Below are positions 16,401 through 22,604 of a stretch of DNA of 35,738 nt, one piece after another. Position numbers and translations under genes: made by a program. Below the pieces are notes generated by a model, which saw nothing but the letters and a program-made list of their open reading frames with translations, was not told where the DNA came from and did no database searches. The stretch's first letter is position 1, and the number at the start of each line of letters is the position of its first letter. This DNA comes from Nocardioidaceae bacterium (GTDB lineage Bacteria; Actinomycetota; Actinomycetes; Propionibacteriales; Nocardioidaceae). Location: NCBI GenBank assembly GCA_025934895.1, contig JAICWH010000021.1, forward strand, positions 1-35,738, given 5' to 3'.

Positions 16401-17234
16401 CTGCCGCCTGCGGACCTGCTCGAGTCGCTGGACGGCCTGGTCCGCGAGATCGGCGAGGACCAGATCGTCACCTGCATCTACGCGGTCTTCGACCCGGCCG
16501 ACCGGGTGCTCCGCTTCGCCAACGCCGGCCACCTCCCGCCGATCGTCGCCACGCCGGACGGCGAGTGCCGGCTGGTCGGCGGCGACGAGAACCCGCCCCT
16601 GGGGATCGGTGCCGTGAACCTCCGTCAGCACGAGGTGGACCTCGCCTCGAACGCCCGGGTGGTGCTCTACACCGACGGGCTGGTGGAGCGTCGCGGTGAG
16701 GACCTCGAGCTGGGGATCCACTCGTTGGCCCGGCACGTCGCCGAGCTCACCGGCCCGGTCGACGGGGTGCCGGAGGAGCTGGTGGCGGCGATGCTGCCCG
16801 ACGGCCCCGACGACGACGTCGCCATCCTGGTCGCCCGGGTGGACCCGCCCACCGAGGACGAGAGCCTGTCGCGGCGTCTGGAGCCGACCGAGTCCGTGGT
16901 CGCCGACGCGCGACACCTGGTGGCGTCGTACCTCCAGGAGCGGGAGCTGCCGGAGACCCTCGTGCGGGACGCCGCGCTGGCCACCAGTGAGCTGGTGACC
17001 AACGCCCTGCTGCACGGACAGGCGCCGGTGGAGCTGCGGATGCGGATCGAGGGTGCCGACGTGCTGATCGAGGTCCGCGACCGCGCGACCTACCAGCCGC
17101 GCAAGCTGCGCCCCGACGAGGACGACGAGCACGGTCGCGGCCTGCAGATCGTCGCCGCCCTCGCCGCCCGCTGGGGCACCCGGCCGACCGAGCACGGCAA
17201 GGCCGTGTGGTGCCTGCTGTCGGTCGGCTCATGA
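13479..17234 (+). CDS. Multidomain hybrid: sensor histidine kinase, receiver, SpoIIE phosphatase and RsbW-like kinase
   Basis: A 1251-residue soluble signalling protein. Order: PAS-like sensor (about 25-150), GAF-like domain (about 170-325), HisKA with phosphoacceptor His351 in SHEFRTP, HATPase with N box LLSNALKF (about 466-473), DTGIGIPE and GSGIGLAL; receiver with VVDDN, phosphoacceptor D670 in TDVMMPRMDG and K722; second PAS (about 755-880); PP2C/SpoIIE phosphatase with GGDWYDV (about 928), GDVMGRG (about 947), NAGHLPP, YTDGLVERR and DDVAILV; then an RsbW-type ATPase with SELVTNALLHG (about 1170-1180) and HGRGLQIV. It could join two-component signalling to partner switching on anti-sigma antagonists. 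GTG 13479 is preferred (GAAGG upstream); TTG 13446 and ATG 13488 are alternatives. The next gene overlaps its stop. Confidence 0.92.
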   Translation: MQRMFERTGELGRALRAVDWAATPLGPPEDWPRSLESVVRLMLTSRFSMWMAWGPELTFFCNDAYRRDTLGKKYPWALGKPAAVVWSEIWEDIGPRIEAVLRDGVATWDESLLLFLERSGYTEETYHTFSYSPVFDDEGQVEGILCVVKEDTEEVVSRRRMQTLRDLGSGHASNLTESETIAAACRELEDSAHDLPFSLVYLVDDDESSVRLAGSVGFKGPHPAAPTQMSLAGPEPSGWPVAEVMRGRTVHVEDLDARFTDLPTGGWDVSPAGALVVPLAASTDVRPYGFQVFGLNRYRPFDDGYLDFCGLVAGRLASSLTDARAYEFEKARAETLAELDQAKTDFFTNVSHEFRTPLTLLLGPAEDAVTDEAEPLVGRQRARLEVILRNGQRLLKLVNTLLDFSRLESGRVEARFEPVDLARYTRELASMFASAADRLGLSLTVECPPLSQPVYVDRELWAKAVLNLLSNALKFTFEGGVTVRLSASDDGAQIDVSDTGIGIPEAELPHLFERFHRVSGAPSRTHEGSGIGLALVAELTALHGGVVSAHSVPGTGSTFSVRVPFGRDHLPPDQVTEPGQVRTSTVAEVAEGFLAETAQWAETQTSQVRRVPVAAAERNRPRVLVVDDNADIREYVAGLLAEDYQVTTAVDGVDGLALARELPPDLVLTDVMMPRMDGFELLAALQADPITIGVPVVMLSARAGEEGTLQGLDAGADDYLVKPFTARELRARVRANLELDRARRTRRQLERSRSLLDQAQRLARVGSWEIDLRTGRVDASEEFLRIVGRSADEVAAMTFADVVAHLIHPDDQAMVQQSLVNADANGLHYETRVVRPSGETVLVSVFGEVVLDEHGERELVRGSVQDITERRAAEAALAMAAANAEAAAREHSIADQLQRSLLPQKAFDLEHLEVATYYRAGVEGTQVGGDWYDVIELGGGRTALVVGDVMGRGVRAAAVMGQLRAAVRAYARLDLPPADLLESLDGLVREIGEDQIVTCIYAVFDPADRVLRFANAGHLPPIVATPDGECRLVGGDENPPLGIGAVNLRQHEVDLASNARVVLYTDGLVERRGEDLELGIHSLARHVAELTGPVDGVPEELVAAMLPDGPDDDVAILVARVDPPTEDESLSRRLEPTESVVADARHLVASYLQERELPETLVRDAALATSELVTNALLHGQAPVELRMRIEGADVLIEVRDRATYQPRKLRPDEDDEHGRGLQIVAALAARWGTRPTEHGKAVWCLLSVGS

Positions 17235-17662
17235 GCCCGGCGCCAGCGACCGGTCCGGAGCACTGGCTGCCGCTGCGGTTCCGCGACCTGGACGCCTTCG
17301 GGCACGTCTACCACGCGGAGTACCTCACCCTGCTCGACGAGGCCCGCACCCGGTGGCTCGGTGAGGCGGTGCAGCTCGAGGACCCCGGCAGCTATGTGGT
17401 GGCGCGCCTCGAGATCGACTACGTCAGCTCGTTGACCCTCGCCGACGAGGCCGTGCGGGTGGACGTCGAGGTGCTCCGCGTGGGGACCACGAGCCTCACC
17501 CTCCGGGAGACGATGCATCCCCGTGACGGTCGGGTGGTGACCCGCGACCGGGCCGTGGTGGTGCTGCGGGACCGGGCCACCGGCTTCAGCCGGCCGCTGT
17601 CCGATGCCGAGCGGGCGGCCGTGGAGGCCGAGCGGGCCGCCGCCCGAGCGCGGCTCGGCTGA
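17231..17662 (+). CDS. Acyl-CoA thioesterase, 4HBT hotdog family
   Basis: A 143-residue single hotdog-fold protein. The active-site region reads FRDLDAFGHVYHAEYLTLLDEAR (given here in part: RDLDAFGHVYH, about 17-27), matching the family pattern of Asp followed by a GHV(N/Y) turn and a helix. It should hydrolyse acyl-CoA thioesters in the cytoplasm; substrate unknown. The ATG overlaps the stop of the hybrid kinase gene (ATGA at 17231-17234), so translation is probably coupled. The overlap looks compact rather than functionally telling. The C-terminus is an Ala/Glu/Arg-rich helix. Confidence 0.88.
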   Translation: MSPAPATGPEHWLPLRFRDLDAFGHVYHAEYLTLLDEARTRWLGEAVQLEDPGSYVVARLEIDYVSSLTLADEAVRVDVEVLRVGTTSLTLRETMHPRDGRVVTRDRAVVVLRDRATGFSRPLSDAERAAVEAERAAARARLG

Positions 17663-17779
17663 CCCGCAGCCGGGTGCCGGGCGTGGCGCTGCTCCGGTGT
17701 CCCGGCGGGCATGAACGCCCGGGCCCGGGGCACTGCGTGGCTCGCGCGCCGCACCGGCGCCGTCGTCTGGAGGTCGCTC

Positions 17780-18850
17780 GTGCGGATCGTGGTCACCGGG
17801 GCCAGTGGCAACGTGGGGTCGGCGCTGCTGCGGCGGCTGCTGGCGGTCGGAGGGCACGACATCCTCGGCGTGGCCCGCCGGGTCCCCGACGAGCCGGGGG
17901 CGCCCTTCGACGCGGTGTCGTGGCGGTCGCTGGACCTGACCGAGGACACCGCGACCGACGATCTCCGCGAGGCGTTCCGAGGCGCCGACGCGGTCGTCCA
18001 TCTCGCGTGGGGGTTCCAACCCTCGCACGACATCGCCTACCTCGAGGCGCTCGGCGTCGGTGGCACACGCCGGGTGCTGGAGGCGGTCGCACTCGAGGAC
18101 GTGCGGCACGTCGTCCACATGTCGTCGGTGGGCGCCTACTCCCCCAAGCGCGACGACACCCCGGTGGACGAGACCTGGCCGACGGGCGGGGTGCCCACCT
18201 CGCCGTACAGCCGGCACAAGTCGAGCGCGGAGCGGCTCCTCGACGCGCACGAGTCCGCCTACCCGGATCGGGTCGTGACCCGGCTCCGGCCTGGTGTCGT
18301 GGGGCAGCGCACCGCTGGCAGCGCGCTGCTGCGCTACGCCCTTCCAGGGCTCGTGCCGGCAGCGGTCCTGGGGCACCTTCCTGTGCTGCCGCTCGACCGT
18401 CGGCTGACCATCCCGATGGTGCACGCCGACGACGTCGCGGCCGCCATCGAGCGCGTCCTCGCGACCACCGCGGCCGGACCCTTCAACCTGGCCGCCGAAC
18501 CCGCGGTCACGACCGCGGACATCGCCGACGTCCTCGGGGCCCGGCAGGTGCAGGTGCCGTCCGCGGTGCTCCGGGCCGTGGTGTCCCTGACCTGGCACGC
18601 CCGGCTGCAGCAGGTCGACACCGGCTGGCTGGACCTCGGTTTCGCGGTGCCGCTCCTCGACACGTCCCGCGCGAGGCGCGAGCTCTGCTGGACGCCCCAG
18701 GTCGACGCCCGCACCGTGCTGGCGGAGACGGTGGCCGGGATGCGGGAGGGTGCGGCCGACCGTTCGCCCGTGCTGCGACCCCGCTCGGTGCCGGGACAGG
18801 TCGCCCGGGCACTGCGGCACGGGCCGGTCAGTCGGCGTCACCGGCCCTGA
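17780..18850 (+). CDS. NAD-dependent epimerase/dehydratase family protein (extended SDR)
   Basis: A 356-residue extended short-chain dehydrogenase. The Rossmann start VRIVVTGASGNVGS gives the GxxGxxG loop (about residues 7-13). VHLAWG follows at about 74, the catalytic Ser lies in MSSVGAY (about 114-120) and the YSRHK pair (Tyr/Lys about 143/147) completes the active site. The C-terminal substrate-binding part is less conserved. Substrate is probably a nucleotide sugar or similar, not identifiable here. GTG at 17780 has GGAGG 6 bp upstream; an earlier ATG at 17711 adds residues without conservation. Probably separately transcribed from the thioesterase (117-bp gap). Confidence 0.87.
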   Translation: MRIVVTGASGNVGSALLRRLLAVGGHDILGVARRVPDEPGAPFDAVSWRSLDLTEDTATDDLREAFRGADAVVHLAWGFQPSHDIAYLEALGVGGTRRVLEAVALEDVRHVVHMSSVGAYSPKRDDTPVDETWPTGGVPTSPYSRHKSSAERLLDAHESAYPDRVVTRLRPGVVGQRTAGSALLRYALPGLVPAAVLGHLPVLPLDRRLTIPMVHADDVAAAIERVLATTAAGPFNLAAEPAVTTADIADVLGARQVQVPSAVLRAVVSLTWHARLQQVDTGWLDLGFAVPLLDTSRARRELCWTPQVDARTVLAETVAGMREGAADRSPVLRPRSVPGQVARALRHGPVSRRHRP

Positions 18851-18916
18851 GAGCCGGCCCCTGCACCCCCCCGGGCGGCTGGATCGCCCGGTCGACCCGT
18901 GGGAGAGGATGACCCC

Positions 18917-19207
18917 ATGACGGCGTACTGGATCAGTGTCTACAAGGAAATCCTCGACGAGGCGAAGGTCGCGGCCTACGCGGACCTCGCCGGCCCCGCA
19001 CTCCAGGCTGGCGGTGGAACCTATGTTGCTCGCGGCCTGCCCGAGCAGATCTACGAGGACGGCGAGCGGACCCGGACCGTCCTGATCGCGTTCGAGTCCG
19101 TGGAGGCGGCGCGAGCGGCGCACGACAGCCCGGCCTACCAGGATGCTCTCGCCGCTCTGGACGGCGGCGCCGTGCGTGACATGCGGATCGTGCCCGGGGT
19201 GCACTGA
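18917..19207 (+). CDS. DUF1330 domain-containing protein
   Basis: A 96-residue protein starting MTAYWISVYKEILDEAKVAA, with GPALQAGGGTYVARG in the middle and VLIAFESVEAARAAHDSPAY near the end. This is the pattern of DUF1330, a dimeric ferredoxin-like alpha/beta barrel fold related to ABM monooxygenases. No catalytic assignment is known to me. The ATG at 18917 follows GAGAGG at about 8 bp; the in-frame codon at 18899 extends into the spacer without support. Stands alone between the epimerase and the sedolisin-like gene. Confidence 0.88.
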   Translation: MTAYWISVYKEILDEAKVAAYADLAGPALQAGGGTYVARGLPEQIYEDGERTRTVLIAFESVEAARAAHDSPAYQDALAALDGGAVRDMRIVPGVH

Positions 19208-19346
19208 GACCGCGTCTCGGGTCCCTCGAGGTCCCCACAGATCCCGGTCGACGGCTGTTCCCAAAAGGTGCAGGAAGCGCTACGGTCCCTGAGCACGGTG
19301 CCGAGCGCCGGGTATGCCGACGGATCTGACCACCCGGGGAGAGCAG

Positions 19347-20696
19347 ATGAACCGAGTCCTCCGAGCCGTGGCCGCGCTGGCGGCCTCCTGCCTCGTCGCG
19401 ACGACCATGGCCTCACCCGGTCGCGCGGCGACCACCCATCGCCTCAGCGCCACGCAGGCACGAGCGATGCATGCCGTCATCGCCTCAGGACAGGCGGCGA
19501 AGCGCACCCACGTTCTCGACGTCTGTCGGTCCCGCAGACTTGCCTGCCAGGCGCAGCTCTTGGCGGCGGACGGGAGCTCTACTCCGCTGAGCTCGTTCAC
19601 TCCGTTCGGATTCGGTGCGAAGGACCTCGAGTCGGCGTACGGCCTCACCGGGGCGTCGAGCCGGACAGGCACGGTGGCCATCGTCGACGCGGGCGCCTAC
19701 CCGACGATCGAGAGCGACCTGAACGTGTACCGTCGCCAGTACGCACTGCCGCAGTGCCGCAGGTCCACCGGCTGCCTGACCGTGCGCTCGTACGACAACG
19801 GCCCCGAGCGCAAGCCGGCGACCTCCGAGCGGGGCAAGGAGATCGAGGAGGAGGTCGGGCTCGAGACGGCACTCGACCTCGACATGGCGTCGGCGGCCTG
19901 CCCGCGGTGCAAGCTGCTGCTGCTGCAGACCCCACCCGGCGACGCAGTGTTCGGGAGCACCAGAGCGACGCATGCCAGCGAGGACCACTTCGCCACCGCC
20001 GTGCAGACGGCCAAGAGCCGGGGAGCGAGCTCGGTCAGCATCAGCTACGGGTTCCCGACCGACGCCTACGCCGCCGGTGGTTCCCCGGCGAGGAAGATGA
20101 ACGTCCGCGGCATGGCCGTGACCGCCGCCACCGGCGACTCGGGCTACAACGGGCTCTACCCGTACTGGCCCGAGGTGCTGCCGTCGGTGATCGCCGTGGG
20201 TGGCACCGAGCTCAGCCGGTCCCCCCACGGGTCCTGGCACGAGGGCGCGTGGGACGGGGCCGGCAGCGGCTGCTCGGCCGGCCTCACCCCGCGCGCCTAC
20301 GGCCAGCCGGTCGGGATCAGCGCGCTGTGCAACGGCTTCCGGGCGTCGGCGGACCTGTCCGCAGTGGCCGATCCGATGACGGGCGTGGCGGTCTACGACA
20401 CCTACGCCCCCGCTGACAACTTCCCCTTCGAGTGGGTCGTGGTGGGCGGCACCAGTGTCTCGTCACCTCTGGTGGCCGGGATCTTCGCCCGAGCCGGTGT
20501 GCCCGCCGGCGTTCATGGGCCGAACACGATCTACGCCCAGCCCGCGTCGGCCTTCCGCGACGTCCTGGCCGGCGGCAACGCGCCGAGCGGCGTGTGCTCC
20601 GCGGACGGCGTCAGCGAGCGGCTCTGTGCTGCCGGCGTGGGCTGGGACGGGCCCACCGGACGCGGGACTCCGAAAGGGCTGGTGACCTTCCAGTAG
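19347..20696 (+). CDS. Secreted sedolisin-like (S53) serine peptidase without visible prodomain
   Basis: A 449-residue exported protein. A Sec signal (MNRVLRAVAALAASCLVATT, cleavage near AGRAA-type site at about 30) is followed by the catalytic domain. S53 residues are recognisable: E173 and D177 in GLETALDLD, oxyanion Asp264 in ATGDSG, and nucleophile S370 in GGTSVSSP; ADPMTG precedes the serine, as in sedolisins. Numerous Cys pairs (CRRSTGC, CPRC and others) suggest disulfides outside the cell. Unlike kumamolisin-type enzymes, there are only some 65 residues between signal and catalytic core, too short for the normal roughly 180-residue inhibitory prodomain. GGGGAG precedes the ATG. Acid peptidase activity is inferred from family only. 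Confidence 0.85.
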   Translation: MNRVLRAVAALAASCLVATTMASPGRAATTHRLSATQARAMHAVIASGQAAKRTHVLDVCRSRRLACQAQLLAADGSSTPLSSFTPFGFGAKDLESAYGLTGASSRTGTVAIVDAGAYPTIESDLNVYRRQYALPQCRRSTGCLTVRSYDNGPERKPATSERGKEIEEEVGLETALDLDMASAACPRCKLLLLQTPPGDAVFGSTRATHASEDHFATAVQTAKSRGASSVSISYGFPTDAYAAGGSPARKMNVRGMAVTAATGDSGYNGLYPYWPEVLPSVIAVGGTELSRSPHGSWHEGAWDGAGSGCSAGLTPRAYGQPVGISALCNGFRASADLSAVADPMTGVAVYDTYAPADNFPFEWVVVGGTSVSSPLVAGIFARAGVPAGVHGPNTIYAQPASAFRDVLAGGNAPSGVCSADGVSERLCAAGVGWDGPTGRGTPKGLVTFQ

Positions 20697-20752
20697 CCCC
20701 GCCCAGCAGGCCGCCCAAGCAGCCCCGCCCGACGTACCTCACTGCGTGCCCT

Positions 20753-20758
20753 AGGGTC
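20753..20758 (+). promoter_or_regulatory. Candidate -10 element of the three-gene ATPase operon
   Basis: TAGGGT fits TANNNT and lies about 40 bp before the preferred GTG at 20797, giving a leader of some 30 nt with a strong purine-rich ribosome site. No good -35 hexamer is seen at 17 bp. If transcription starts at 20765-20767, the ATG at 20767 would instead be a leaderless start. Confidence 0.35.
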
Positions 20759-20796
20759 GTCACGCGATGCCGGGCGATGTGCGAGAGGGTGGAGGC

Positions 20797-21582
20797 GTGG
20801 GTACGACGGCGGGCGGTCTGGAGGAGGCGCTTGCGGCCACCGAGGAGCGGGTGGACGCCGCGCTGAGCGCCGTGGCGACGGTGACCCGAGAGCTGAAGCG
20901 CGCCAAGACCAGCGTCGGGCGTGGCCAGGTTCGCGACCTGCGTCGAGCCCTCGAGGCGGTCGTCGGGCGGCTGGAGGAGGCCTCGCGGCTCACCGCCGAC
21001 GCGGCCGGGTCGTTCACGTTCGACGAACGGGAGCATCTCGCGACCGGCGGCTACGTCGAGGAGCTGCTGGCGGAGGCCGCGGCGCGAGGCGTCGCCATGT
21101 TCGAGGCGGACGGTCAGCTGCTCTGCTACCCGTCGCTGATCAGGATCGTGGCCTCGGACGCGGCGGTCGAGGTGGACCGTCGGCGGGAGAGGCGGTTGAG
21201 GCCCTCGTTGCTGGTCGCGCTGATGGCGGCCGCCCAGGGCAGACCTCCCCGGTTTCGGCCCGAGCCCTTCCTGGAGAGCCTGGCGAGCGGCTACGACCTG
21301 GTGAGGTCGCGAGAAGCGGCACGGCCGGGGTCGGTCGTCCGGCTGGTCGACATCTGGGGTGTACTGACGCTGCTGCCGGGTGCTCAGCGCGACTATGCGC
21401 GACCCGAGTTCGCCCGGGACCTGTATCTTCTGGACTCCAGCGGCGTCACCACGACGAAGTCCGGCAGGGTGGCGGGTTGGCATGCCAGCAGTGGCACGCG
21501 GGGGACCGGGACGCTCACGACTGTCGCTCGCAGCGGTCAGCAACAGCTCTACTGGGGCATCTCGTTCAAGGACCGCACGTGA
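20797..21582 (+). CDS. Unknown protein, first gene of the BrxC/D-type ATPase operon
   Basis: A 261-residue protein I cannot assign to a named family. Residues about 8-70 are heptad-like and Ala/Glu/Arg-rich (EEALAATEERVDAALSAV onward), predicted coiled coil. The remainder is globular: GQLLCYPSLIRIV at about 108-120, RLRPSLLVALM, RFRPEPFLESL, LVDIWGVLTLLPGA, FARDLYLLDSSGV and a C-terminal QLYWGISFKD. No enzyme motif, zinc site or membrane segment is visible; the YLLDSSGV-TTTKSG region could be a winged-helix wing, which is speculative. GTG 20797 has AGAGGG 7 bp upstream; ATG 20767 is the alternative. Its TGA overlaps the next start by 4 bp (GTGA), so it is an obligate operon partner of the two ATPase-like proteins. 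Confidence 0.7.
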   Translation: MGTTAGGLEEALAATEERVDAALSAVATVTRELKRAKTSVGRGQVRDLRRALEAVVGRLEEASRLTADAAGSFTFDEREHLATGGYVEELLAEAAARGVAMFEADGQLLCYPSLIRIVASDAAVEVDRRRERRLRPSLLVALMAAAQGRPPRFRPEPFLESLASGYDLVRSREAARPGSVVRLVDIWGVLTLLPGAQRDYARPEFARDLYLLDSSGVTTTKSGRVAGWHASSGTRGTGTLTTVARSGQQQLYWGISFKDRT

Positions 21583-22604
21583 CGTCCCCGACGGGAGCGG
21601 CCGGTGGGATCCGCGGCAGCGGGGTGCTCGGCGGCGGGGTCCTGGGCGCCGCTCCCTACGCGGAGTTCCTCGGCGCGGAGTACCTGGGTTCCTACCTGCC
21701 GGCGGGCGGCGGTTCCGTCAAGGTCGTGGTGGCCGGCGACGACGAGGTCGCGGAACGCTTCCAGGCATCCCTGCAGGCCGAGGCGGAGCGGCGCGGGGCG
21801 GTGCTGGTCACGGTGTCCGCGGAGACCACGAAGGTGCACCTGGTGGACCAGGTGTTCTTCGCCGCGGCCCGGCAGGTCGACTGGGGCCGGATCGCAGTGG
21901 CACTCGTGCATGCCGCCTACGACGACATCGCCGTACCCGCCGCTCCCGGGCGGGTGCAGGTGGCGGAGGTGGCAGAGGACCACGACCTTGATGCCCGTGA
22001 GCTGTACCGCAGCGTCCGCCGCCGCCTCGAGCAGAGTCTGCTGGCCGACACCGGCCTGCCCCGGGAGCTGCGCCGGGCCCTGCTCCGGCTGGCGCAGGCA
22101 TGCCTGGGGACCGGCGACGTCGTGGAGCACGAGGCACAGGTCGTGCTGGACTGGCTCCGTGGCGAACCCGTGGGTCTGCGAGAGCTCCGGGCGACGATGA
22201 TCCCCTCACGGATCGGGCGGCACAACGCCCGCAGCATGCTCACCTCGATCGGGCGGTTGCAGCTGCGCGCGGGACAGGCCGGTCTGGTGCTCCAGCTCGA
22301 CCTCGCGCGGCTGGCGGTCGCGCGTCGGCCACCAGTCGAGGAACGAGACGGCGTCTACTACAGCGTCGCTGCGGTCCTCGACGCGCACGAGCTGCTTCGT
22401 CAGCTCATCGACGCGACCGACGACCTCGTGGGGATGCTCGTCCTGGCGGTGATACCGCCCGATCTGATGCGCGATGAGAAGCGGGGCCTGCCCGCCTACA
22501 CGGCGCTGCAGCTGCGGGTCGCCGACGAGGTCCGGGACCGGCGTCGGGCGAACCCCTTCGCGTCCCTGGCCCGACTCGAGGTCCAGCTGGAGGCGATCGG
22601 ATGA
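21579..22604 (+). CDS. Degenerate P-loop protein related to BREX BrxC/BrxD ATPases
   Basis: A 341-residue protein whose C-terminal half (GVYYSVAAVLDAHELLRQ, then VIPPDLMRDEKRGLPAY and VRDRRRANPFASLARL) resembles what I recall of the BREX-type ATP-binding (DUF2791) family. The N-terminal part aligns by eye with the P-loop region of those proteins (GSYLPAGGGSVKVVVAG, about 37-53), but where GxGKT/S is expected it reads GDDEVAERF, so Walker A is lost. The Walker B position reads GLVLQLDLARL with D241 followed by Leu instead of Glu. It is thus probably a non-catalytic partner of the intact ATPase downstream. The GTG overlaps the preceding stop, has AAGGA at 6 bp, and the gene's TGA overlaps the next ATG. 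Confidence 0.72.
   Translation: MTSPTGAAGGIRGSGVLGGGVLGAAPYAEFLGAEYLGSYLPAGGGSVKVVVAGDDEVAERFQASLQAEAERRGAVLVTVSAETTKVHLVDQVFFAAARQVDWGRIAVALVHAAYDDIAVPAAPGRVQVAEVAEDHDLDARELYRSVRRRLEQSLLADTGLPRELRRALLRLAQACLGTGDVVEHEAQVVLDWLRGEPVGLRELRATMIPSRIGRHNARSMLTSIGRLQLRAGQAGLVLQLDLARLAVARRPPVEERDGVYYSVAAVLDAHELLRQLIDATDDLVGMLVLAVIPPDLMRDEKRGLPAYTALQLRVADEVRDRRRANPFASLARLEVQLEAIG

Noticed and set aside
14166-17195. A 1009-codon minus-strand frame
   Set aside because: Antisense of the hybrid kinase gene; its apparent length is a GC-composition effect and it has no domain match.
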